From Pomphorhynchus laevis (taxonomy: Eukaryota > Acanthocephala > Palaeacanthocephala > Echinorhynchida > Pomphorhynchidae), in NCBI GenBank assembly GCA_012934845.2, contig WNNJ02001447.1, positions 1 through 64,000 of the forward strand: a stretch of 64,000 bases of DNA, read 5' to 3'. Positions 1 to 9,959 of this stretch are shown here, one piece after another; the first letter of the stretch is position 1, and the number at the start of each line of letters is the position of its first letter. The notes beneath the pieces are model-generated. The model was not told where the DNA came from. It saw only the letters and a program-made list of their open reading frames with translations, and made no database searches. The translations under genes were made by a program, and so were the position numbers.

Positions 1-1
1 A

Positions 2-82
<81 letters not shown>
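1..82. repeat. (TA)n microsatellite
   Basis: Nearly pure TA dinucleotide run at the window edge. It abuts the ribozyme-bearing leader of PLE-1. Two other TA arrays in the window also touch PLE-type or ribozyme sequence. Confidence 0.95.
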
Positions 83-86
<4 letters not shown>

Positions 87-264
87 CCCAGATCCTCGAG
101 GGATTTCATATATATTTTTAGTGTTTTAATATATAACCAGATTTCATATATATTTTTAGTGTATATACATTAGTGTTTAAGGATGGTCCACACAGCAATT
201 CGATCTAGTTAAGAGCGTAAGCCTCAGTCAATTAAGCAAAGTGTCGGAAACGCCTTTATTCACA

Positions 265-369
265 ATGTCACACAGGCAACCGAAACGACCAGTGTGTACC
301 TCATTCTACTGATGAGTGTTGCCGTGTACTCATCATTTCGATGCTGAAGTGGTCGTCTAGAAGTGACAT
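265..369 (+). ncRNA. Hammerhead-type ribozyme with reversed segment order (copy A)
   Basis: All hammerhead core parts are visible. GAAAC lies at 282-286, CTGATGAG at 309-316 and a GTC triplet at 355-357. Stem II is GGCAAC (275-280) with GTTGCC (318-323), plus C281-G316. Stem III is ACGACCA (285-291) with TGGTCGT (350-356). Stem I is TTCTA (304-308) with TAGAA (358-362). An enclosing helix pairs ATGTCAC (265-271) with GTGACAT (363-369). The linear order is stem II 3' strand-GAAAC-stem III, then stem I-CTGATGAG-stem II, then stem III-GTC-stem I. Canonical hammerheads are cyclic permutations of the opposite order. Predicted cleavage is after C357. It sits just 5' of PLE-1 on the same strand. Activity is inferred, not shown. 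Confidence 0.75.
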
Positions 370-433
370 GGTGATTGAAAGTCGTGAACCGAAGTCCAGT
401 CTATAAAGCAACACCATTTAGTATATATATTAC

Positions 434-576
434 ATTTACGAGCATCGGCTGATCACTTAGTTAATAGAGGTTATAAAAACGAATGATATTTCATCAAATA
501 AATATTGCACGAAATACGGAGAATAATACCAGGGAGCCAAAATTAAATATTTGTTCAGGATTCATTGGAATTGATA
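434..576 (+). repeat. Partial direct duplication of PLE-1 coding sequence
   Basis: This stretch is nearly identical to 944-1085, the part of PLE-1 encoding the region after the RT palm. The RT part of PLE-1 therefore lies between two copies of its own 3' segment. Such partial tandem copies are a known feature of Penelope-like elements. Confidence 0.8.
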
Positions 577-1089
577 TGTTCCTACTTTATAACAAAATAT
601 ACTTAATGGTTTAGAGATAAGTCCGATTATGTATTGTCGATACATTGATGACATATTTGTAGTGTTTCGGGAAAGATATTATTTAGATAAACTTATGAAC
701 GAATTGAATCATGGAGATTTGGAGTTTGTTGTGGAGGAAGGAATTCGAGTGAATTTCCTTGATATTACTATTAATCGAGATGATCAAGGCAACATACAAA
801 CAAATTTATACCGAAAACCATCATGGAAACCGACATATATCCATGTGCGTCGTGCTCATTCAATGCATATCAAGCGGAATATGATCATTAACGAGGCACG
901 CCGAATAATTAAAATATGTAGCAGATCAATAGATCGTGAATTACATTTACGAGCATTGGCTGATCACTTAGTTAATAGAGGTTATAAAAAACGAATGATA
1001 TTTCATCAAATTAATATTGCACGAAATACGGAGAATAATACCAGGGAACCAAAATTAAAGATTTGTTCAGGATTCATTGGAATTGACTA
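577..1089 (+). pseudogene. Penelope-like element PLE-1, RT C-terminal part
   Basis: The reading frame at 629-1102 opens with the RT catalytic box YIDD (CRYIDDIFVVF), followed by FLDITI and an LYRKP-type motif, as in the palm/thumb of Penelope-like RTs. Upstream RT motifs are absent, so the element is 5' truncated. The last codons run into an inserted PLE-2 fragment, and the rest of the protein with its GIY-YIG nuclease resumes beyond it. The sequence joining the two parts (around ATGTTCCTACTTTAT) is found both near 578 and near 1564, which shows where the insertion lies. It is a broken relic. Confidence 0.8.
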
Positions 1090-1563
1090 TCAAATCAGAT
1101 AACTGAGTCTACGTATTTAATATAATTATAAACTAAACTAAACATAATAATGCTAAATCAAAAAGTAATAATAAAAAATAAAATTAATAATTGTTTTTAG
1201 ATTTTCTATAATTTAAATCAAGTTAAAATATAAAAATGAAATTTAAAACAAACTTCATTTTTATGAATTAACTAATAAATAACAGACGTTGTATCAGAAT
1301 AAGAATTAGAGGTCATCAGGAGGAACTGCTATGCTATCAGGTTTTGGCACCTTACTCCTCTACCCAACATAGCAGCGGGGCCAAATACATGCTAATGATG
1401 TATTTCCTCTGATAAAACTATCTAGTATCTTATTCTAAATACAAAGTATATTATTTATTATCCATCCATAAAAATTTGTCACTTAAGAGTTTAAATTTAT
1501 TCTTTATATTATTGTGTTGATTTATATATTTTACTATTTTCTGCTTGATGTTATTTTTATAGT
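1090..1563 (-). mobile_element. PLE-2 3' fragment inserted into PLE-1
   Basis: On the - strand this encodes the last ~35 residues of the PLE-2 RT (ending near FLWMDNK in sister copies) followed by its 3' UTR. The UTR contains the conserved pseudoknot at about 1311-1432. It is 5' truncated. It splits PLE-1 between the RT part and the GIY-YIG part, so it is younger than PLE-1. Confidence 0.75.
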
Positions 1564-2335
1564 AATGTTCCTACTTTATCCAATTAAAAGCACAAAATTG
1601 ACAATCTTACGAAAGTAGCTAGCAAGAATTTCAAGTGTGATACATCTAGAGTACTCTCTGTGTATTATAAAACTGGAAATTCAATCAAGCATTGTGTAGT
1701 TAGCTCTGTCTTAAACAAATACACGATGATATAAGAAGGTGGCAATAAGAAATGTTTAAGAAATAGATGCAAATGTTGTTTAACTATGAAAGAATCAAAT
1801 TATTATCAAAGCAATTTAACAAATCTAAAGTATAAAATTAAATCAACCAGTAATTGTGCAACTGAAGATATTGTCTATTTAGCTGCATGTCGTGAATGCC
1901 CGGCACAATATGTTGGTGAATCTGGTCGTAGTCTAAGCAGCAGATTATGCAACAGAAGAGCCGATATTAAGGCAAATAGGCCATAATAAAGATGATGTTT
2001 TTGATTATAATATTATTTCTAATGATAAGAAAATATCTTATCATATTATCTTATCTAATGATAAGATAAGAAGAAAACAAAAAAAATGAACCTTATTGGA
2101 CAAATTTCAACTGATATTACTCCAAACATTAATACGGATTACTGTTTTGCTTGGAGAGATTTAACATGATTATCTATATATTTATTTTATTTTTAGGAAC
2201 ACTAATTGAAAGACTTGTGCTAATGTTTGTACTGTGTTTTAAGATTGTTGTATAGCTGATGAAGCTCAATGTAATGAGCGAAACGTTCTAAAAAAACTTT
2301 GTTGGTTTTTGCTGGTAATTCTACAACATATTAAA
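1564..2335 (+). pseudogene. PLE-1 C-terminal GIY-YIG endonuclease part and 3' UTR
   Basis: Downstream of the insertion, PLE-1 coding resumes with a VYYKTGNS motif, a Cys-rich knuckle, then a GIY-YIG nuclease start at 1786-1986 (DIVYLAACRECPAQYVGE; the VYL...YVG strands match the GIY...YIG signature). The nuclease ends early in this copy. The GIY-YIG domain nicks DNA to prime reverse transcription in this family. The 3' UTR carries a hammerhead-like hairpin at 2256-2284. It is a broken relic. Confidence 0.8.
2256..2284 (+). ncRNA. Hammerhead-like remnant in PLE-1 3' UTR
   Basis: CTGATGA (2256-2262), a 5-bp stem II (GCTCA 2264-2268 with TGAGC 2275-2279) and GAAAC (2280-2284) follow in the canonical order. 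I find no matching stem I or NUH cleavage site downstream. It looks like half a hammerhead core kept as a 3' UTR hairpin, as is common after the GIY-YIG frame in Penelope-like elements. Confidence 0.55.
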
Positions 2336-2411
2336 TATCATTATGTGTCCTGCGAGGATCCCAGCTGGAAGTATTTTAATTCCTGACGATTCATATATAT
2401 GATATTATATA

Positions 2412-2536
<125 letters not shown>

Positions 2537-2594
2537 TAAACGGGGAAAACGGACATAACTGGGTATTGGAAACCGTCACAGTTCATCAGCAATC

Positions 2595-2642
2595 AAATCC
2601 GTAGACGGGTTTCTGCTTATTAAGCTTCATCAGTAGGGTCCA
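2595..2642 (-). ncRNA. Canonical-order minimal hammerhead ribozyme
   Basis: Read on the - strand: CTGATGA (633-627 of the 2 kb block), stem II GCTT/AAGC, GAAAC (2613-2609), a two-nucleotide stem III loop, then GTC (2606-2604). Stem I pairs CCCTA before CTGATGA with TACGG after GTC, with one mismatch. The order is the ordinary one for a type I hammerhead with a minimal stem III, as described for ribozymes of Penelope-like elements and retrozymes. Cleavage would fall after C2604. Confidence 0.65.
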
Positions 2643-2899
2643 GATTTTAAGAGTATTCAGAGATTCTCCACCACAGTTTAGAAGGGTACATCACAAGGAT
2701 GATTATTACAACACGACCTTCAAGTCCACAGGCGATAACTTTGAGTCAGTATCTATCACTTTGAGTTAAATATATCACTACATTAAAATTGCAAAATTTC
2801 TATTTCACTCTCTCCACTATTAAAGAACAGAAACCAATGAGTGAACAGTCAATTTATAATATAAAAAATTTTAATTTTATAATGTAATTTTCTACTTAC

Positions 2900-3367
2900 A
2901 TATCCATTAATCTATCGACATCTCCGAAAGGAAATCGTTCAGGCAATTCGATACTGCATATTCTGTAGTAGTCTCCAGTGCTCTCAAATATATGAATATA
3001 AATCAGTTGTCTTCCATCATCGATAATAAGTGCCCCAATTGTGTTTGTACCAGAACACATCACAGATGATATATTAATATAAAAATACGTATCTTGAAGG
3101 TTCTGTGTCATAAAAATAACTTATCAAAAGTCTATATCAGAGCAATTTTGTAATCACCTGTAATACGTCATCAGTAAATTCTTCCGGATAAGCGAATATT
3201 CCAACTGTCACTTCTCTTTTTTCAGATAAAGTTTTTAAATCGGTCAAGTTTGCGAATATGGGATCCGCGATGAATACAAACTTATTTATTGAACCAAAAA
3301 TTGCGGATACGGCACAAATTGAAGACTTGAATATCTTGTGTTGTTTTAAATATTTCGAACTGTAACC
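2900..3367 (-). CDS. Host gene fragment, two exons, function unknown
   Basis: Two exons on the - strand read in one frame. Exon 1 is 3367-3158 (70 codons, phase 0 to 0): it is preceded by an AG acceptor, ends in CAG and is followed by a GTGATT donor. Exon 2 is 3102-2900 (67 codons plus 2 nt): it is preceded by a GACACAG acceptor and followed by a GTAAGTAG donor. The intron is only 55 bp. The protein contains SSICAVSAIFGSINKFVFIA and DTYFYINISSVMCSGTNTIG, with no family I recognise and no transposon motif. Exon-sized frames with matching splice sites and no repeats argue for a real host gene. Its other exons are not identified; an RT-free, ribozyme-bearing repeat lies on the 3' side. Confidence 0.6.
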
Positions 3368-3419
3368 CTTAAATTAAATGTAAGAAGTAGAATTTATAGC
3401 TTTTAAACTTGATCATATA

Positions 3420-3700
3420 ATTGAGTCTACGTATTTTATGAAATTGAAAGAATAACGATCAAAAATTATAAATAGTAAATGATTACATAAGATTTAATAC
3501 AATTTATATTTATATAACGATATAATTTATAAATTCAATTTAAAAATTAAAATCAATTTTTATGAATTGACTATTAAATAAAATACGATGTTTTCAAGTA
3601 AATAATAGAGATCATCAGGATGAACTTCTATGTTATCAGTTATCGGCCCATATTCTTTTAGCTGACATAGCAGCTAATAAAGTTTTTATATTGAGGGAAA
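3420..3700 (-). mobile_element. PLE-2 3' UTR relic
   Basis: Diverged copy of the PLE-2 3' UTR: the TGAGTCTACGTATTT start, then the ATCATCAGGATGAAC block and CTATG/CATAG pseudoknot arms. No coding part remains. Confidence 0.6.
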
Positions 3701-4040
3701 TTTGTAAAGCTATTATGGTTTTTTCAAAATGCTTTTAATTAATTTTTTAATAACTTATTTTTTGATGAGAGACATTCGCAAAGAAAAACATCACCAATGT
3801 CCTTCGTTATTAATTCGGAGTAAATGATATTGACATATCCAAGAATGAAAACTGCATCTCTTTAATACAATTTGAAATTACAATAATGCAATTAAAAATA
3901 ACATTATTCCACCAGTGGAGGAAGCTAATCCAACTGTTCTCAACTCATCTACTTCTCTCTGATAAATCACTCAACTACTCTCTACTACGATGTTTAAAAT
4001 TTATATAATTCTGAAGTCTCAATCATATAATTGCATTTTT

Positions 4041-4125
4041 TATCACCGTTCTCGCTTTAAAGCGTATCACCAAATACCTTAGTTTGATGTCGAATATCGA
4101 CTTTCAAAATCAACCTTTCACGACA
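4041..4125. repeat. Dispersed repeat shared with 8906-8990
   Basis: A block containing CCTTAGTTTGATGTCGAATA and AAGCGTATCA recurs near 8906-8990 at high identity. It has no coding capacity, and its family is unknown. Confidence 0.6.
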
Positions 4126-4299
4126 CATTTTCTATTTATCTGAGATATTTCAAGTGTGAATTTCAAATACTGTTTATTCATTTATCCAATAAATCATAGA
4201 CTCTCCCACTACTCTCTCCTCTTACATGTGTAATATATTCTAGCAGAGTATATTCACTTTATCCACAAATATTTGAACTTAATAGAAAACTCTTAATTC

Positions 4300-5990
4300 A
4301 ATTCTTGTCATATCTTCCGAATCAAAAATATATATCCTTGGCCCAATCAATTTTATTCTTTCTTTTCGAATAGATGTACTAATCTACTCTTTTCAATTCA
4401 AATAAATTAATTATCATTAACTACACCATCCCACAATCCCTTCCAAAACTTTTTCTCCTTTCTTCGCAGTCTCCACAGAAGTTTGTCAATTGAAAATTAG
4501 TATGTCATTTCTCTGCCGTCCATTTTTAACTTATCGCAACTAGACTTACTATCTGCGCACTTACTTACACTCTTTTAACCATTAATTTGTTCTCTACTTG
4601 CGGCAATTCTTTATTCTTTCATAAAGAACTTTACTTTTTCAATCTCCTGGAAACACACAATCGCTCCTCTTCTTCTAAATCCGTCACTCGAACCATTCTG
4701 CAACATACTGTCTTACCTTAACTATCAACCATATCTAAGCATCTTTATCGTATTGACTTATGAAATAAACACTTATCTCCAGTCAATAAACTTGTATTCC
4801 CCATTTTGGTCAGCTTTTCGTCCATTTTAATTTATCAAATTTAACAGCCAAAGTATTTTCAATGAACTACCGCACGATCCAGATATCAAACTATATAGTG
4901 ATATTATATCTCTTGATTATTTCTATGCATTGCATATTATCTTCAGATCGATCTTTTATAGCGTCTTAGAAATGTCTAGGGTATTTCTGCTTATACTGTC
5001 TCTTGGTTTACCTCATATCTATGTAACCGTACCTGTTTCGCTCATTGTAACTCATCTTAGTCACAATTAAAGGTTCTTCATTATGGAGTCCCACAAGGAT
5101 ATGTAATCACCACTATTCTATTCACATGACTCCTTTGTGACATATCATGGTTCACCACACCTCTAAACTTCCATGTAATGCATTAAGCCGACGACATCAT
5201 TTTATACATCCATGACTCTTTCGATCACATTCTTGACCATTGCTTAACTTCATCGAATTACCCTTATTTTATTTCGCAGTACCCTCTTCGATTTGCATAT
5301 TCCTAAACTTTGAGAAATCTAAAGTCCGTTTAGCATAGTCAAAAATCATACCGTTTCATATCAATTCAAATCCAACTTTAATACTTTTAAATTCGATACA
5401 ACTTCCACTCATTGACAACCTAATCCTTCTGATTTTCACTTCGATAACCAACTTTCTCTCACTCTTGTTCGACAAAAAGATGTATATTGTTACTTACTCC
5501 TCCGTGACTTTCAAAGTATTCTAAAAACACTTGACGTTCAACTTGCAATACTCTTTAAACTGCTTTTATCTTCAGCAAGATAGATTACTGCCTTACCTTG
5601 TTTGCAAACTCCGCAATGTATATTCTTATTCCGCAAGTACGCATGATTAAGCACACAGTGTATATTCATATGTGCCTTCGACGATTCGATCATATTTCCA
5701 CCGATCTTCATCAGTAAAATATCTCCGAACGTATACTTTTCCACTTTTTCTCATACTGTTCGACCTCGCACAATAAACTCTTCTTACATCAATATTTTCC
5801 TTATTGAAAATTCTTGAATTGCATCCGGATAACTCATCTGTTTCTCTATCTGCAACTACTCAATCAATTTTGATCTTCGAGCGCGCTATATAGCATCCCC
5901 TTTAATTTAAAACTATTTGGATACCGATATTCACTTTTCAACATTTCTTTTCTCCTTCAAACGTATTATTTATTTCTTCCTTTATTTAAA
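4300..5990 (+). pseudogene. Decayed LINE-A (CR1/L2 group) fragment
   Basis: Stops occur in all frames, but the reading matches LINE-A piece by piece. A GVPQG-type segment (GGAGTCCCACAAGG at about 5088-5101), the RT box relic (ADDIILY, around 5190-5215) and the downstream thumb follow in the right order on the + strand. Divergence from the 13 and 47 kb copies is high, so this is an old copy. The 68-codon - strand frame inside it is spurious. Confidence 0.6.
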
Positions 5991-6054
5991 TCGTTACAAA
6001 TTTATGACCTCATCGCTGATCAATTAAGTAATCAGATCAACATACGGTGTCCGT

Positions 6055-6970
6055 ATTTTATGATATTTATAAATAAGAATTAATGCTAAATTAAATTTGT
6101 GTAATTAAATAATAAATAATTATAAATAATTATAAATAAATAATTTTTACATGCTATACAATTTATATTGAGTTAAAATTAATAATTGCATTGCAGCTTT
6201 TAAAATTTTTGCGGTAATCTTAAAATTTAGCAGAAATACAAATTACAACAAATCATGTCAGTTAACTGATTCTACGTATTTTAAATTATTTATAAATTAA
6301 AAATAATCCTAAATAAAATTTTTATAATTAAATAATTATAATTTGTTTTTGTATATAAGATTTTATTTAACAATATAACAATATAATAATTTTATTTTAT
6401 ATTATTTATATAAAATTAAAATAAAAAATTGAAATTTATTATAAAAGTCAATTTTTATGAATTGGATAGTAAAAAACAGACGATGTATCAGAATAAGATT
6501 AGACTTCATTAGGAGGAATTGCTATGTTATTAACTTTACCCCTATTTCTCAATGCAACATAACAGCGGAGCCAAATACTGATGACTTATTTAAAAACTAA
6601 TGACTTATTTAATCAAATTTATATAAATTCTATAAAGAGCAAATTTATATTTATATCAAGTTAAAATTAAAAATTGAAATTTAAAATAAAAGTTGATTTT
6701 TTGAATTGACTAATAAATAACAAACGATGTATCAAATAAGGATTATATTCAATCATCAGGAACTGCTATGTTATCAGGTTTCGACCTCTGTTCCTCAACC
6801 CAGCATAGCAGCTGGGTCAAATAAGCGCTAATGACGCTAAATTAATCGCTAATAAGATCTAAATTTACTCTAATGAAACTTGTTTATTAACACAGCTTTG
6901 AGGCCAAATACATGATAATGATGCATTTCCTCTGATGCAATTTGATGATCTAGCATGTTATATTATCAAT
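6055..6970 (-). mobile_element. Tandem relics of the PLE-2 3' UTR
   Basis: Three partial UTR copies lie head to tail (about 6260-6600, 6640-6840, 6895-6970). Each carries parts of the ATCAGGAGGAA, CTGCTATG/CATAGCAG and hairpin blocks. The middle copy is informative: its second helix reads GACCTC with TGGGTC instead of GGCCCC with GGGGCC, and its hairpin AGCG/CGCT instead of TACAT/ATGTA, so pairing is kept after change. No coding sequence remains. Confidence 0.6.
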
Positions 6971-8290
6971 TATGTTGTCATGTTAGATCACATTATTGAT
7001 ATTGGAAACGCAACACCGTTTTCCTTTAAAAGTAATAAGTTTAAAAGAATATACAAGAATCGTCCTTCACGTATCAAGAGCGATTAACTCAAATTTCCTG
7101 TAATAAAGCTGATTTTTTTAACCTAAAAATATAAAAATACATTAATTTTAAATTTTATTTTGTTTTGATTTTATTGTGTACATTCTGCTATTTAAATTGT
7201 CTTCAAATTTGTTGAACGAATTGAACACAAAGTTATCTCTGACTTTTATTGTATGTGTGTATTTATTTAAATTTTGTAGCCTATTTTTGTAGCCTATGTT
7301 ATTTTATTTCTTTAATCGTTGTATGTTACCACAACTGAAATATTGAAGACCGCAGTGTAGGAATCATTTGCGGTTTTGCGATTAACAACCTGAAGAAGAA
7401 CATATCTTTGAATAAAATTTTGTGTCTAATTACAAGTCTCTGTTTGCTGCTGTTCCAATCAATTTGAAAAAGATAAAGGGCATATGACGTGCATAAATAC
7501 CGAAAGACAGCTCTTAAGAAGGTGGTTTCGAGTAAGCGCGCTAAGATCGCTTTTCTACAAGGATCTGAAAAAAGTATTCATTAGCACTCAATGTAATAAA
7601 TCTATAAATCAGCAAAAATAATGTATGAAGACTTTCCCGACTACACAAATTGTATGTTAAGTGACCGTATAAGTCAACATGAGTATAGGCTAGCACAATA
7701 ATTTTAAACCATAAAATTGAACTAATCCCTCCTGATCGAACGACTTCTAAAAATAATTTTAAAATTTGACAATTCTAAACTACTGTATAATGTTGAAGTA
7801 TAACAAATATGTCCCTATCGCTCTCTCATTAATTTCAAATACAATGAAATGTAAAAGAATCTTTATTTTACAATAGCACTTTGCAAAAATCGAAGTACCA
7901 GCCTAACTTTGTAAACTTCCCGCGTTTAATATTCAATTTTTCATTATTTATTATTTATGATCTAATTATTTAAATTTAATTGATCATTATTTTAATTTAT
8001 AAATAACATAAAATACGTACACTCAGTTAGTTGATTTGATTTATTCAGGTTTTTAATTGCAAAAGATATAAATCGTCAAAGTTGTATTAAATATAAATTT
8101 AAACATTTCAGTGTTAATACATAGTAAATAATATAATAATTTATAGATACATATTTTAAAATCGTGTACTGCAAAAACTAACAAAAATTTAAGTATTTCA
8201 AAACTAAAATATTGAGTAGTAGATAACATACTCATTATTAAAGTTTGTTATCAAACTCTAATAATGAGTAAAACGGTCAGCGGAACGTGA
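6971..8290. other. Unassigned AT-rich interval
   Basis: No open frame longer than 60 codons with recognisable content. A hairpin-plus-CTGAAGAAG pattern near 7386 resembles PLE 3' ends but is too weak to call. Confidence 0.4.
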
Positions 8291-8296
8291 ACAGCT

Positions 8297-8820
8297 CTAG
8301 CCACGCGTTCCTAGCCTGTCAACGACAGTAGCCCAACGACACGTGTGAGGTTGGCATATAGGCGCTTCTAATCGTATGGCAATTGCCACTATTAAGACTT
8401 CGTCCGTGAGCAAAGTTCTAATCGTGGGCATTAGAACTGCACGTAGAAATGCTCCAGCAGCAGGTGCCTTAACGTTGTTTAGACGGGCTGTAGTAATTAC
8501 ATCGGCATCACTTGGCGCAAGCTCGAGCGCACCCATCTCGAATAGAGGGGAGCTACATTCTTTTTGCGTGGCTCCCGAAACCAATCATTTGGCTGTTCTC
8601 CCCGGAAGACAGAGCTCTGCCTTTTACTAATTAAGCGCCAATGTTCAAGATTGTCGGAAAATCTTTCGTTTCGGACAGCAATGAGTCTTGAAGTTTTGTA
8701 GGGAGAAGATCAAGAACGACTGATAGCGATGTCAAGTAAGACGATAAGTAAGCTGGTGTGACAGTGAGTATTACGCTTGAAATGCCTAGACCCCCGTGAG
8801 GTCGCTGGCAACAAGCCACC
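8297..8820 (-). pseudogene. RLE-2-like retroelement fragment (end of RT)
   Basis: Two - strand frames, 8819-8631 and 8584-8297, match the region after the RT palm in retroelements with a C-terminal restriction-like endonuclease. They show a PHGGLGI motif (8819 frame), then AAGAFLRAVLMPTIRTLLTD and a short IRLEAPICQPHTC stretch leading toward the zinc knuckle. The endonuclease itself is missing. A frameshift separates the two frames. The 84-codon + strand frame here is antisense noise. The GC content is higher than the surroundings, which is typical of this element in the window. Confidence 0.55.
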
Positions 8821-8844
8821 CCCGAAAGGTGGCTTGTTGCCAGC
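8804..8844. repeat. Perfect 17-bp hairpin (foldback)
   Basis: GCTGGCAACAAGCCACC (8804-8820) and its exact complement (8828-8844) flank a 7-nt loop CCCGAAA. The left arm is the end of the RLE-2-like fragment, and the right arm starts sequence unlike the element. It looks like a snap-back at the break point of the insertion. Confidence 0.8.
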
Positions 8845-9069
8845 TAGATGATGATAATTTCACTATAATTACTTTCTCAAGTTAGTCCCTCAGAGCAGCA
8901 TTATATAACCGTTCTCGTTTTTAAGCGTATCAACAAATACCTTAGTTTGATGTCGAATATCGACTATCAAAATAAAATTTTCACAAATAATTTCAAAACT
9001 AAAGTATTGCTATGAAATTTATAGTAGATAACAAGCTCCCTTTTAAAATATGATATTACAATAATTTAA

Positions 9070-9150
9070 TCACATTAGAGGAAACACATCTTGAGCATGC
9101 ACTCGAACGCACCGCTATGTTGGGTCGCGGAATAAAGGCCAAAACCTTTT
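9070..9150 (+). mobile_element. PLE-2 3' UTR relic, inverted
   Basis: Diverged copy of the PLE-2 UTR in the PLE-sense orientation: AGAGGAAACACATC, then CCGCTATGTTGGG and GGCCAAAACC. It is much shorter and older than the other copies. Confidence 0.5.
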
Positions 9151-9900
9151 TCTTTTATACATCACCTTTATTATCTATAAGGTCAAGAATTGTATATTGT
9201 TACATATATTATCATATGAATTCATCAGATATTAATATTGATAGTAAAACTCAGTTAAATGGACTGAGAACTTAGTTAAATGAATTCGTTAAAATTGACT
9301 CAATTAAATCCACTCGTTTAACTGAGGTGACAGTTAAACTCAGTTTACAGAGTTTTTCTCTGAGGTTATTTGCAAACTATGTTTACTGATCTAGCTAAGA
9401 GTATTTTCGAGAATGCCCTCTAGCATCACATTTTTTTATAAGAAACATACCTTGACGCACTATAGACGATATGCCCGACATCAGAAGATTAAAACCTTCA
9501 GTCTGTTTTCTGGGCTTCGTCCTCTAGATAGGAAGACAAGTACCAAGTTTGCCTAAATACGTCAAAGGCGCACTTGCACCTTCTCTTTTAACAGATATTG
9601 AGAATGGTTCAGAGTTCATGCTGCTCTCCTATGCTGTATTGGTTATACGTGATGTGATAATGTTACTCAACGTAAACAAAAAAATAAAATACTTAAACGA
9701 TATAACAATATAATCAATATAAATTCGCAAGCAATGCAATAGTTAGAGAACCGCTTGTTTATCATAGCTATAAAATATATCGGCATTTTATTCTGATATA
9801 AAATATATATTAATCAATTCATATAAATATTTTAAACGTTGCGATAACAAGTATTTATGTTCATTTGTGACAAACATTACGCTATAAAACTGATATATTA
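9151..9900. other. Unassigned interval with short CAGTTAAA-type repeats
   Basis: No gene seen. Between about 9248 and 9350 a short motif around ACTCAGTTAAAT or its variants recurs several times on both strands. The rest is AT-rich and featureless. Confidence 0.4.
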
Positions 9901-9904
9901 GTTG

Positions 9905-9956
9905 GCAAGATCTCATCAGCTACTGAATCAATAACTACGTTTTATGTTTCGGTCAT
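9905..9956 (-). ncRNA. Relic of reversed-order hammerhead (copy E)
   Basis: On the - strand, GACCGAAAC is followed about 27 nt later by GCTGATGAGATC, in line with copy D (GACCGAAAC ... GCTGATGAGGTC). Stem II has one mismatch, and no stem I partner or cleavage triplet is evident. It is a decayed relative lying next to the terminal repeat of the copy D element, in inverted orientation. Confidence 0.4.
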
Positions 9957-9959
9957 TTT

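Noticed and set aside
1311-1432. PLE-2 3' UTR pseudoknot as an HDV-like or twister ribozyme
   Set aside because: The crossing helices recall HDV, but there is no P3/P4 arrangement and no joining strand with the catalytic C at the right place; the twister consensus is absent.
8376-8630. 84-codon + strand frame
   Set aside because: Antisense to the RLE-2-like fragment, no motif.
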